From Candidatus Dechloromonas phosphoritropha (lineage in GTDB: Bacteria; Pseudomonadota; Gammaproteobacteria; Burkholderiales; Rhodocyclaceae): DNA of 64,000 bases. This document shows positions 51,760-60,617 of this stretch, piece after piece. Position 1 is the first letter of the stretch, and every line of letters starts with the position of its first letter. Location: positions 62,001 to 126,000 of the forward strand of contig JADKGN010000001.1 in assembly GCA_016722705.1 (NCBI GenBank), in the 5' to 3' direction. The translations under genes and the position numbers were made by a program. The notes below the pieces were generated by a model. It was not told the DNA's origin. It saw nothing but the letters and a program-made list of their open reading frames with translations, and made no database searches.

Positions 51760-53394
51760 GGTTTTTAGTCACTAACCAGTTCAATCATCACAAATCATGA
51801 GAAGAATTCAGGATGCGCAAGCCATGGTTGGCACTATGTTGAAGCGGGTCAATGAGCAGGCCGCAGCGACGACTGAACGTCCCAATCGAGTGAGGTAGTA
51901 GCGATAGGTATGAGTGACTTTCTTGATCAAGCCGAGCGTACGCAGTCGGGCAAGTTGGCGCGACATGGCGGACGGAGTGAGCTTCAGATAGCTGAGAAGA
52001 TCGGCACGACGCCAACCGTGAATGTTGAACTCGCCGCGTTGCATGGTTTGCAGCAAGGCTTTCTCGGCAGGATCAAAGAAGTTCACCCCTTTGACACCGG
52101 GAGCCGCCCCCAACCGTGGCATGCTCAATCGCTCCAAGTCACGCTCGCCGGCACTGGGGTCATCGAGGCTGGAGAGGAACGCCAGGTAACGTTGGTTGCA
52201 GCCGAGCAGGATGTCGCGCAGGTCGATCAGGCTATAGATTGTCTTCTTCAGGGGCGCCAATTCTCGGGTGGCGTGCCTGTCCTTGTGTTCCACCTTGCGG
52301 TGGTGTTTGAAGAAACTCACGTCATTGACGGTCGTTTCGACCCGCAGTACGCGGGAGAATTTGTCATACACCTTGACGCCAGCGGCGCCCATGGTGTGCT
52401 TGATGCAGCGCCCCTCGATACGGGTGGACAACCGGGAACCGATCTCCTGGGCCAGTTGTGGCGTGACCTTCTTGCCCAGAAAGCTGGAGACGCGTTCTGC
52501 GTTGGCGGCCAAGACCGCTTGGCGCGAAATGGCGTCATACAGTGGAACCAATATCTGCTCACTGCGAAACATCAGGTCGGTGGAGTATTCGACTTGGCGC
52601 AGGCTCCAGTGATACGAGGATCCAAAGACGTCAAGCACTGGGCACAACCACTGCGCATAGCGATCCAGTCGCGGGTGAAGTACGTCGGGACTGAACGCAT
52701 CCGCCAGCGCCTGCGCCTGCGCGATGTCGGCGACACGCAGGAAGGCGTTGTCCTGCTGGAGGAAGTCGATCCTTTCTCGCGTCAGAGTTCTTGCCAGAGC
52801 GCTGTGACCATTACAGTAGAACTGCAACCCGAACGGTGCCCACGTCGGCACACGCAGGTAGCACAACCCCAGTTCCTCGTCGATGAAATAGAAGTAGTCG
52901 TGCAGGCACTTGCCTTGATCGGGGCGCAGGTAAGTCTTGCCACTGCCTTTGTCATGCCACGGTTTGTAGCTCGGACAGGCTTCCATGGCCGAGAGCACAT
53001 GCACCAAACCCGGTGCGTCGCCGCGACCGGCGAGCACTCGCGCGACCAACTCTTCCTTGCGAATATGGCTTTTGCTGACGTGCTCGATTTCAATACCCGC
53101 CGCCAGACACACCTCCTGCGCACGCTCACGAATGCGATCTCGCAGCGGCTCGGCAAATCGCGGGTAGTCGAATACCCGAATTCCGTGCGTGTACAAATAA
53201 CTCGTCATTCCTGCCGCGTAGCACGCACCAGGCAGCGTGCCGGTGATAATGATCCGGTCAAAGCACGAAAGCACACCATGCATGTTCGTCGCGTATCGTT
53301 CCGCCAGAGCCATCGCCAACATGATCGCCTCCTCGGTCATTCGTCAGGCTTCTATCGTAATACCTGTTTGGTTCCGGCTCGTCCGGCTTAGGTT
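51760..53394 (-). repeat. 1635-bp unit, right copy (inverted relative to 48473-50107)
   Basis: Identical in length and in its encoded protein to the left copy, in opposite orientation, with the ends at 51760 and 53394 fixed where the sequences diverge. The two copies plus the IS1380-type element form a 4922-bp inverted structure. Confidence 0.85.
51808..53322 (-). CDS. Unassigned winged-helix protein of a repeated unit, copy 2
   Basis: Residue-for-residue the same protein as copy 1 at 48545-50059, with the same GAGGAGG ribosome-binding site. Its presence in two identical copies shows recent duplication or gene conversion. See copy 1 for motifs and for the limits of the functional assignment. 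Confidence 0.7.
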   Translation of the reverse strand: MLAMALAERYATNMHGVLSCFDRIIITGTLPGACYAAGMTSYLYTHGIRVFDYPRFAEPLRDRIRERAQEVCLAAGIEIEHVSKSHIRKEELVARVLAGRGDAPGLVHVLSAMEACPSYKPWHDKGSGKTYLRPDQGKCLHDYFYFIDEELGLCYLRVPTWAPFGLQFYCNGHSALARTLTRERIDFLQQDNAFLRVADIAQAQALADAFSPDVLHPRLDRYAQWLCPVLDVFGSSYHWSLRQVEYSTDLMFRSEQILVPLYDAISRQAVLAANAERVSSFLGKKVTPQLAQEIGSRLSTRIEGRCIKHTMGAAGVKVYDKFSRVLRVETTVNDVSFFKHHRKVEHKDRHATRELAPLKKTIYSLIDLRDILLGCNQRYLAFLSSLDDPSAGERDLERLSMPRLGAAPGVKGVNFFDPAEKALLQTMQRGEFNIHGWRRADLLSYLKLTPSAMSRQLARLRTLGLIKKVTHTYRYYLTRLGRSVVAAACSLTRFNIVPTMACAS

Positions 53395-53613
53395 TAACGT
53401 ATAAATGTCTGTCGCGATCTATTGCGATCTATCGTTGGGATACACCTCAATCTGATGGTAAAAAGTTCGCGTTGAGTGCCCGGCAGAAATTCACCGTCAG
53501 GTCGATTCCCAGGTCGACGCACCGGTGCGTCGCGCTACTTGAAACTGTGCTGACCAAGGAAACGTAAGAACAGGGGACGAGACAAGTTGCCTGTCGTTGA
53601 TATATAGAACTTA
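53395..53613. other. Non-coding spacer between the inverted structure and an IS5 element
   Basis: No open frame with recognisable sequence, terminator or repeat is seen in these 219 bases, apart from a short local repetition of CGATCTATTGCGATCTATCG near 53415. It may be a remnant of the DNA that originally adjoined attR. Confidence 0.3.
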
Positions 53614-53617
53614 GAGC

Positions 53618-54404
53618 TTATCCGTAAATAATATTCACTTTCAGTTTGATTTTTCTGAACGCCATGATTGATGCGGCCAGGTGGTTGAGCGCCAAGAAAC
53701 TGCGCTCAAGCTTCTCGTATCGCACCAACTTGAGTTCGCCGGCCTCTTGCCCACGCCCTTTGACATGGGGGATGTAGCCGTGCTTCGTGATGATCGCCAA
53801 TGCGGGCGCGCCGGTGTAGCCGGCGTCAGCGCAAAGGTGTTTGCTTCGCCGCTTGGGTGGCGACGCTCGCTTGACGACAATGGCCTCAAGCACAGCCGCC
53901 AACTGAGAGACGTCGTGCCGATTGGCGCCGGTCACGACGAGCGACAACGGGACGCCACGACCGTCCACCAGCAAATGACGCTTGCTCCCATTTTTTTCCC
54001 CGGTCCGTTGGATTGGGTCCAACGCTTGATTGCGCCATCGGGGCCTTCATCATCGCGCCGTCAAGGCTTTGCCAGCGCCAGGCGATACCTTCAAGGTCGT
54101 CGTATTCGGCAAGCCCGCGCTTCCATAGGGCTTCAAACACCCCGGCCTTCTCCCACGCCAGAAATCGGGCATGAATCGCACTGGAACTGCCAAAGCGCTC
54201 CGCCGGGAGTGCCTTCCACTGGCAACCTGTGCGCAGCACATAAATAATCGCCTCGAAGACCAGCCTCGGTTCTTTGGGCTTGCGCCCCCCGCCAGCCTTG
54301 CGGACGTAACTCCGATCCGCCAGTCGCTGGCGTATCGGAATCAGTGGCTCAACGCGCTTCCAGAATTCCTCGGTCACTTCCCATGACTTCACTTTTGCCA
54401 TCAT
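53618..54404 (-). CDS. IS5-family transposase in two frames (programmed frameshift likely)
   Basis: The first frame starts at 54404 (VKSWEVTEEFWKRVEPLIPI; CQWKALPAERFG; LDGAMMKAPMAQ). The second ends at 53618 (GSKRHLLVDGRGVPLSLVVT; HLCADAGYTGAPALAI; FLALNHLAASIMAF). They join at a run of seven A residues (minus strand; 53991-53997) where ribosomal slippage is usual in IS427-type elements. The IS3 insertion begins 12 bases upstream of the start codon, so the native promoter region is displaced. Confidence 0.8.
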
Positions 54405-54488
54405 CTCCCCCCCCTGCGTCAGGATAGTTGTCTCTTTGATCTGATTTAGACTTCAGACCAGGACAGCAGGGGCGAGGAAGAGGACGAC

Positions 54489-54974
54489 GTGAGATATCCG
54501 AAGGAACTGAAGCAGAAAGTATTGTCGCGAATGATGGCGCCGGGGAATGAGACGGTGTCGGTGTTGGCGCGGGCGTTCAACGTAACAGAAGCGACACTGT
54601 ATGCGTGGCGGCGGGTTGCCCTGGAAGCCGGGGTTGCGGTGCCGGGTGACGGGCGCAACGCCGAGCAGTGGGCCGGGCCTGCAAAGTTTGCGGTGGTGCT
54701 GGAAACGGCACCGCTAGCGGAAGCGGAGTTGGGCGAATACTGCCGTGCGCGGGGTTTGTTTGTGGCGCAGGTACGGGAGTGGCGGGAGGTGTGCGAGTCT
54801 GCCTTTATGCCGCCTGCAGGCGGCATAAAGGCAGACTCGGCGAAGGCAGACCGGCTGCGCATTCGTGAGTTGGAGCGTGATCTGGGTCGCAAGGACCGGG
54901 CCTTGGCGGAAACGGCGGCGCTATTGATTCTGAGAAAAAAAGCCGCGGCGATCTGGGGGGAAGAGGACGAATGA
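54489..54974 (+). CDS. IS3-family transposase OrfA (helix-turn-helix protein)
   Basis: A 161-residue protein with an N-terminal helix-turn-helix (LKQKVLSRMM; VSVLARAFNVTEATLYAWRR) and a C-terminal leucine-rich, coiled-coil-like region (LRIRELERDLGRKDRALAET). It overlaps orfB by four bases (ATGA), so OrfB may be expressed by coupling rather than by slippage. Residues 103-118 are encoded by a 46-bp perfect palindrome. Confidence 0.85.
   Translation: MRYPKELKQKVLSRMMAPGNETVSVLARAFNVTEATLYAWRRVALEAGVAVPGDGRNAEQWAGPAKFAVVLETAPLAEAELGEYCRARGLFVAQVREWREVCESAFMPPAGGIKADSAKADRLRIRELERDLGRKDRALAETAALLILRKKAAAIWGEEDE
54794..54839. repeat. 46-bp perfect palindrome within IS3 orfA
   Basis: Both halves are exact complements with no loop (half-site CGAGTCTGCCTTTATGCCGC plus the central CTGCAG). 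It is in frame and encodes SAFMPPAGGIKADS. Perfect palindromes of this length are unstable and unusual inside a transposase gene. Confidence 0.9.
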
Positions 54975-56029
54975 TCGGCACCCAAGATCGCCGCGACGCG
55001 GTAACGCTGATCGACGAAGCGGTAGCGAGTGGCGCTCGGCTGTTTCGGGCCTGTGCCGAACTGAATCTGAGCTCCCGCACCTACCGGCGCTGGACAGAAG
55101 TCCAGGGTGAGGTGAAGGCTGACCAGCGCCCTGACGCCGCCCGTCCGACGCCGGCCAATGCGCTGAGCAAGGACGAGCGGCAGCACTTGGTGGCGGTGTC
55201 CTGCCAGCCCGAGTTTGCCAGCCTGCCGCCCTCGCAGATCGTGCCCATGCTGGCGGACCAAGGCCTCTACCTGGCCAGCGAATCCACCTTCTACCGGGTC
55301 CTCAAGGCCCATGACCTCCAACATCACCGAGGCCGCGCCGCCGCGCCAAGTCATAGCGAACCCAAGCGCCATCAGGCCAGTGCCGCGAACCAGGTATGGG
55401 TGTGGGATATCACCTGGTTGCCGGGGCCGCTTGCGGGCACCTACTTCTACCTCTACCTGATGCTCGACCTGTTCTCGCGCAAGGTAGTGGGTTGGGAAGT
55501 GTATGAGGAAGAGACCGCCGAACGGGCGTCTGGGGTCATCCGTAAAGCCAGTCTGGCTAAAGGCCGGGGGATGACACCGCTGGTGCTGCACGCTGACAAC
55601 GGCAGTCCCATGAAGGGTGCCACAATGCTGACAACCTTGCAGAAGCTCGGCATCGCACCGTCCTTCAGCCGTCCCGGCGTATCCGATGATAATGCCCAGG
55701 CGGAAGCCTTCTTCCGCACCCTCAAGTACCGACCCGGCTATCCAGGCAAGGGATTCAAGACCCTTGATGAAGTGCGCCACTGGGTGATGAAATTCGTGCG
55801 CTGGTACAACACCACGCACCGGCACTCGGCACTCAAATTCGTCACCCCGGCCCAACGACACCAGGGCACCGATATTGCCGTCCTGCAAGCGCGCGAAGCG
55901 CTCTACGCTGAGGCCAAAGCCGCCAAGCCGGAGCGCTGGCGCGGCCCTATCCGAAACTGGGATCGCCCCGCAATCGTGTACCTCAACCCAATACGACAAC
56001 AGGATAACAAACTAAAAAAGGCCGCTTAA
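54971..56029 (+). CDS. IS3-family transposase OrfB (integrase core)
   Basis: A 352-residue DDE integrase-core transposase: VWVWDITWLPGPLAGTYFYL (first Asp), VLHADNGSPMKGATMLTTLQ (second Asp), and DDNAQAEAFFRTLKYRPGYP with the catalytic Glu. The catalytic triad is complete and the frame open, so this copy may be active. Confidence 0.92.
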   Translation: MIGTQDRRDAVTLIDEAVASGARLFRACAELNLSSRTYRRWTEVQGEVKADQRPDAARPTPANALSKDERQHLVAVSCQPEFASLPPSQIVPMLADQGLYLASESTFYRVLKAHDLQHHRGRAAAPSHSEPKRHQASAANQVWVWDITWLPGPLAGTYFYLYLMLDLFSRKVVGWEVYEEETAERASGVIRKASLAKGRGMTPLVLHADNGSPMKGATMLTTLQKLGIAPSFSRPGVSDDNAQAEAFFRTLKYRPGYPGKGFKTLDEVRHWVMKFVRWYNTTHRHSALKFVTPAQRHQGTDIAVLQAREALYAEAKAAKPERWRGPIRNWDRPAIVYLNPIRQQDNKLKKAA

Positions 56030-56118
56030 GTAACGTGACAACTATCTTGACAAACAACGTCCCCCAAACGCAATTCTCGCGCATGGGCAGTGATTATCCA
56101 CTATTTACGGACAAGTTC

Positions 56119-56414
56119 TAAATCATCAACAGCAGCATGTCCGCCCATCGATCTACCCGTGGCGACCGTCGGCAACGGCTGACCTTGGCGACTATTCCTT
56201 CTCAGCCAGAAAAGGACCGTCACTGGGCTCAGCGCGAACGTCGGGAACCCCGCAGTGACCAGCCGTTCGCCCAGCGTGGTTGGCCGGCTGGACCCGGCCA
56301 GGATCAGTCATCGACAGCCAGCGGAAGTGCTTCTCTGAACGGCAGGTCTCGGATCACGAAGCCGCCCTTTGCAACCTGCAGTCGTGATTGTCTCGATAGC
56401 TGGATGGGCATAAA
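56119..56414. other. Spacer after IS5, no convincing gene
   Basis: A weak open frame runs through 56137-56628, but its product is arginine-, proline- and serine-rich without recognisable motif and overlaps the IS91 remnant in another frame, so I regard it as non-coding. Confidence 0.3.
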
Positions 56415-57035
56415 GTGTTGCGTCTCGATCACCCGATCCGGACTGCCGTGCCTGCCACCTCCGCCTGCGCCCGGAAGGAAGTACCCTTGGGGTGCGCCTC
56501 ACCGCGCAGTGCGGTCTACCGCCGTCGCCGCCCCGAAGGCACGCTGCGCTATCGCACCGTACAGACGCATCTTGCCACCTGGCTGGCGCTTCAGGATGAC
56601 GGCACCGGGGAGACTGCACCGGCGGTAACCGAGAGGGAATTTTGCCGTTACCTCGACTGCGGCATCCACGCTCACGGTTTCGCCCGTGCCCGTTGCGCCG
56701 ACTGCGGGTACGACTTTCTGGTTGCATACTCCGGCACGGGGCGTGGCGTCTGTCCGTCCTCCAACACCTGACGCATGGTCGAGACCGCCGCGTATCTGGC
56801 CGATCACGTCATCCTGCGCCTGCCGGTGCGCCAGTGGGTATTTGCCGTACCCAAGTGGCTGCGCTATTACCTGGAGCGTGACCCTGCCATCCAGAACGCG
56901 GCGCTGCGCATCCTCCTGAATGCGATCCAGAAAACCCTGCGGCGGTGCAGTTCAGGCGCCAGTGCCGCGTCGCATATCGGCGTGGTGGATTTCATCCACC
57001 GCTTTGGCGCGCCGCTAATTTCACTGTGTCATTAA
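56415..57035 (+). pseudogene. IS91-family transposase remnant
   Basis: From about 56515 the frame gives AVYRRRRPEGTLRYR, an N-terminal zinc-binding domain (FCRYLDCGIHAHGFARARCA; DCGYDFLVAY) and RMVETAAYLADHVILRLPVR then QWVFAVPKWLRYYL, the hallmark of IS91/IS801-type Y2 transposases. A TGA at 56769-56771 replaces an arginine codon and one zinc-ligand cysteine (CPSS for CPSC) is lost. The IS701-like element cuts it off after IHRFGAP near 57017, before the catalytic tyrosines. Confidence 0.75.
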
Positions 57036-58482
57036 CCCCAACTTACGCCGATAATCCAGACCTCTTCCTTGGCGAGGGTAGCGTCATGAGAATCGACGAA
57101 GAATTGGAGCGGTATCTTGAGCAGTTGGCGGGTGTGCTGGGTCACGCTGATCGGCGCGCTGTTTTGCTGGATTACTGCCGAGGTTTGATGCTGCCGATCA
57201 AACGCAAGAGCGTGGAGCCGCTGGCGGCGCACCTTGATCCGCTGCACATGCAAGCCAAGTACCAGTCGCTGCATCATTTCGTGGCCAAGTCGGCCTGGTC
57301 GGATGGCGCCGTGCTGCGGGAAGTCCGGGCCGTTGTTGAGCCGGCACTGGAACTGGATCGCGGGTGCTACTGGATCATTGACGATACCGGCCTGCCCAAA
57401 CAAGGTACGCACTCGGTCGGGGTGACGCGACAATACTGCGGCCAGTTGGGGCAAGACCGAGAATTGCCAGGTCGCGGTCAGCCTGTCCCTGGCCGGCGAC
57501 AGCGGGAGCCTGCCGATCCAGTGGCGCATTTACTTGCCGAAGGAATGGGTGGAGGATCAGCCCCGCCGTGCCACGGTGGGCATACCGGAAGGGATCAGGT
57601 TCAAGAGCAAGCTTGAGATTGCCTTGGCGCAGGTGAAACAAGCCCGGGACGATGGTGTGCCAGCCGGGATCGTGCTGGCCGATCCGGCGTATGGCGACAG
57701 CGCGGCCTTCCGGGACAAACTGCTTGAGATGGGTTTGCGCTACGCGGTGGGCATCCGGTCGAGCACCCACGTATGGGCACCGGGCGTGGCGCCCTTGCCA
57801 CCCGAGCCCACGGTTGGCGCCAGACATCCGAGCAAGAACCTGCGCCGGGCACCGGGTCATGCGCCGGCGTCGGTCAAGGCACTGGCGCTGGCGTTACCGC
57901 TTGATGCCTACCTGAGGGTCGCCTAGCGCAAAGGCAGCCATGAAACGCTCTCTTCGCGCTTTGCCGCCGTGCGTATCCGTAGCGCTCACCGCGATTATTG
58001 GCGCAGTACCCAACGTCCGGAGGAGTGGTTGTTGATCGAGTGGCCGGAAGGCGATGCCGAACCGCTGAAGTACTTCCTCTCGATCCTGCACGTCGATACT
58101 GCGATTGAACGCTTGGTGCATGTCACCAAGATGCGCTGGCGCATCGAACGCGACTACCGGGAATTGAAACAGGAGTTCGGCCTGGGTCACAATGAAGGGC
58201 GAAACTGGCGCGGGCTGCATCACCATGCAACCTTGTGCATTGCCGCTTATGCCTTCCTGCTTCATCATCGCCTCAGCCATGGCAGTAAAAAAAACCCCGC
58301 TCGACCACAAACGCCTGCATTACCCGAAGATTACCGACCTCGTGGCAGCGGGAAGGGCCCAGCGCCATGTGCCAGATTCGATCGCTACGCTTCGCGTTCT
58401 CATCGCCACACGCATCGCCAAGCAGCTTCGACAATACCCGTGCTGCGGAGCAGTTAGGCGTGATTTATGACACAGTTAAATT
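57017..58482 (+). mobile_element. IS701-family-like element inserted in the IS91 remnant
   Basis: The ends share the inverted ACTGTGTCAT motif (57023-57032 and, inverted, 58466-58475). TAA occurs on both sides and may be part of a short target duplication. Outer boundaries are approximate by a few bases. The transposase inside is broken. Confidence 0.65.
57086..58457 (+). pseudogene. IS701-family-like transposase with a frameshift and a nonsense codon
   Basis: The ATG at 57086 starts [20 protein letters not shown], with [20 protein letters not shown] and [20 protein letters not shown] (the catalytic DDTG). After YCGQLG near 57440 the frame shifts ([40 protein letters not shown]). A TAG at 57923-57925 replaces an expected tryptophan after LRVA. 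The end (RWRIERDYRELKQEFGLGHN) holds the catalytic Glu. Confidence 0.8.
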
Positions 58483-58587
58483 AACGCTGTTTGGCCGATG
58501 AGAGCCCAGTACCCTGACGCTGGGCGGCCGCCCGACGCGCTACTTTGGCTTCAGGCCGACGACCGTACAGGCTGTTTCCAGCCGCGA

Positions 58588-58806
58588 TTACCAGCGGCGA
58601 CGGCCATACCCGTAGTCATATCCGTAGCCGTATCCGCGTGGAGGCGGAGCATAGTACGGGCCAGGACCCCTGTAATAGGGCGCCGGACCGACAGTCACGA
58701 TCCCGATGCTGGGGCCGGTGTAGGCAATCTGGGGTGGTATCACCGTGCACGCGGTCAAGCTTGAAAGCGCGATGAGTGAGGCGGCAATTTTCAGAAGCCT
58801 TGACAT
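58588..58806 (-). CDS. Small tyrosine/glycine-rich lipoprotein
   Basis: A 72-residue protein with a signal peptide and lipobox (MSRLLKIAASLIALSSLTAC), followed by proline, tyrosine and glycine-rich sequence (YYRGPGPYYAPPPRGYGYGY) and a basic end. Such short lipoproteins are frequent in proteobacteria and of unknown function. AGGAAA precedes the start. It is divergent from the DUF4062/SIR2 gene with 260 bases between, in which I see no clear element. Confidence 0.7.
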   Translation of the reverse strand: MSRLLKIAASLIALSSLTACTVIPPQIAYTGPSIGIVTVGPAPYYRGPGPYYAPPPRGYGYGYDYGYGRRRW

Positions 58807-59066
58807 GACGTTTCCTGGTTGATGTTCATGAACTGAATAACGCCTCCGCCAGGCCGCCTGCCGACAGCAATTCTGTATGGAGATGTTTCCGGATGTAAGC
58901 CGGGCGATTCCGCCGCACCAGGCATGTTTGGGCGGTTCGGAGTTCGCTTTGACTGGGCCTGCCGGGCTTTTCCGGTATCGTGCGGATTGTGGCGATCCTC
59001 CTTTGTAAATCTCACGCTTCGGTGCTACAGTCAATTTGGGCCACAGGGCATGGAGATCAACCGCAA

Positions 59067-60617
59067 ATGCACCTCCGCTGTTTCATTTCCTCGCCGGGAG
59101 ACGTTGCCAGGGAAAGAACCTTGGCGCAGGAAGTGGTCGAGCAGGAGATCCCGAAGGATCCTCTTCTGCGCGGACAGGTGACATGCGAAGCGGTGCGTTG
59201 GGACGACTCGGCGGCACCGGCGGCCATGCCGGCAACCCTGACGCCCCAGGAAGCGGTGAATCGGGGGCTGCCCAAGCCGTCGCAATGCGATGTGGTCATC
59301 GTCATCCTGTGGTCGCGCATGGGAACCCAGCTGCCGGATACGTTCCGCAGGAAGGATGGTTCGGCCTATCTCTCGGGTAGCGAGTGGGAGTACGAGGATG
59401 CCCTGCAAGGCAATCCACCGGCACCGCCACCGCATGTTCTCGTCTATCGATGCACCAGTGCGGTTTCCATCGATCCAGACCAGCCAGACGCGGCCGCCAG
59501 GCTCGAACAGCGCGGGCGCGTGCGGCAGTTCTTCAACCGTTTCAGGAATCCGGACGGATCGCTGCGCGGAGGATTCGCCGAGTACGACTCGCCCGAAGCC
59601 TTTCGCGACCATCTGCGCAACGATCTGCGCGCCTATGTTCAGCAGCGGCTTGCCGATCAGGCACAGGAGCAAACGCGTTCATCCGAAAAAGCGCCGCCGC
59701 CGTTTGGCGAAATCGCCCGCGCTCTCTGGAAGGGGCGCGTGGTGCTTTTCATCGGCGATCGGGCGACGTCGACGGAGCGCTCCCCCGACGCGGTTCCCGG
59801 CAGTGCGCAGGCGCGCTACCTTCCGAGTGGTGTTGAACTGTCGCACGTTCTCGCGGAAGACATGGCGTTGCACGCGGACGATGACGATCTTGCGCAGGTT
59901 TCGTCCTACTACGAGACTTTCCAGGGTCGCCCGGCGCTGCGGGAGCGCTTGCGCCAGATCCTGGTCCCGCAGGCGGATGCTGGAATCTGCGTTCCTCCGC
60001 TGTACGGTCTTCTCGCGGAGGTGCCTGTTCCGCTTCTGATTCTGAGCACCGGCTTTGACACCCAGATCGAACAGGCATTCCGCGCGGTCGGGAAGCCTTA
60101 CGATCTGGTAATCTATCCCGCCGACCGCAAGGATCTCGCCAGCGCCGTTCTCTGGTGGCCTCACGGCGACACTCAGCCGCGGACCCCGTCTCCGAACGAG
60201 CTGGACATCGATCTGGCGACGACGACGGTGATCTTCAAGATGCACGGCTCGGTACGCCCGGAAAATGACGAGTGGGATGGGTTCGTGATCACCGAGGACG
60301 ACCACGTGGAGTTCCTCTCGCGGGTGGCGGCCAAGTCGGCGATTCCATCGCTGTTCTTTGCATATCTCCGTGACCGCAGCCTGCTCTTCGTTGGCTGCCG
60401 CCTGCACGACTGGAACCTGCGTGTTGCCATACGCAGTCTGAGTCGGTACTTCGCCCGGCGCACGACGGCGGAAGCGGATGAAGAAATTCCGTCGTGGGCT
60501 GTCGATGAACAGATATCGGAACTCGAAGTAAAACTCTGGCAGCGGCGCGGGGTGTATCCCTTCCAGATCGTGATCGACAAGTTCGTCGCAAAATTGCGGG
60601 AGAGGGCGCCAAAATGA
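59067..60617 (+). CDS. DUF4062-like plus SIR2-like protein, partner of a STAND NTPase
   Basis: The ATG at 59067 gives 516 residues. Residues 1-140 are DUF4062/TIR-like: LRCFISSPGDVARERTLAQE, then SQCDVVIVILWSRMGTQLP and SGSEWEYEDAL. Residues about 215-510 resemble SIR2_2-type domains: GRVVLFIGDRATS, LLILSTGFDTQIEQAF, VIFKMHGSV, and LLFVGCRLHDWNLRVAIRSL. The histidine of the HGS motif is present but the glycine-rich NAD-binding and TNYD motifs are atypical, so NADase activity is uncertain. The stop overlaps the STAND gene start (ATGA). A conflict/defence role is inferred from this pairing. Confidence 0.75.
   Translation: MHLRCFISSPGDVARERTLAQEVVEQEIPKDPLLRGQVTCEAVRWDDSAAPAAMPATLTPQEAVNRGLPKPSQCDVVIVILWSRMGTQLPDTFRRKDGSAYLSGSEWEYEDALQGNPPAPPPHVLVYRCTSAVSIDPDQPDAAARLEQRGRVRQFFNRFRNPDGSLRGGFAEYDSPEAFRDHLRNDLRAYVQQRLADQAQEQTRSSEKAPPPFGEIARALWKGRVVLFIGDRATSTERSPDAVPGSAQARYLPSGVELSHVLAEDMALHADDDDLAQVSSYYETFQGRPALRERLRQILVPQADAGICVPPLYGLLAEVPVPLLILSTGFDTQIEQAFRAVGKPYDLVIYPADRKDLASAVLWWPHGDTQPRTPSPNELDIDLATTTVIFKMHGSVRPENDEWDGFVITEDDHVEFLSRVAAKSAIPSLFFAYLRDRSLLFVGCRLHDWNLRVAIRSLSRYFARRTTAEADEEIPSWAVDEQISELEVKLWQRRGVYPFQIVIDKFVAKLRERAPK

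Larger units (their letters stand above)
54417..56052 (+). mobile_element. IS3-family insertion sequence nested in IS5
   Basis: The ends share the inverted repeat TCA(A/G)GATAGTTGTC. Two overlapping frames, orfA and orfB, fill the element. The exact outer bases and target duplication are uncertain because of the surrounding C-runs. Confidence 0.75.
53614..56118 (-). mobile_element. IS5-family (IS427-like) element carrying a nested IS3 element
   Basis: Terminal inverted repeats GAGCTTATCCGTAAATA (left) and GAACTTGTCCGTAAATA (right, inverted) differ at two positions, and both sides show TA as target duplication (53612-53613 and 56119-56120). The IS3-family element at 54417-56052 interrupts it upstream of the transposase start. 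Without the IS3 the element would be about 870 bp, normal for this group. Confidence 0.8.

Noticed and set aside
50277..51800. A 507-codon frame opposite the IS1380-type transposase
   Set aside because: The minus-strand transposase has all catalytic motifs; the plus-strand frame is a shadow that runs into the repeat.
56137..56628. A 163-codon frame after the IS5 element
   Set aside because: The product is low-complexity, arginine- and proline-rich, and overlaps the recognisable IS91 remnant in another frame.
10500..57925. In-frame stops at tryptophan positions in trbE (TGA), the AddB-like gene (TAA) and the IS701-like gene (TAG) as signs of a recoded genetic code
   Set aside because: Three different stop codons are involved, all in decayed or mobile genes, and the housekeeping genes use normal tryptophan and stop codons.
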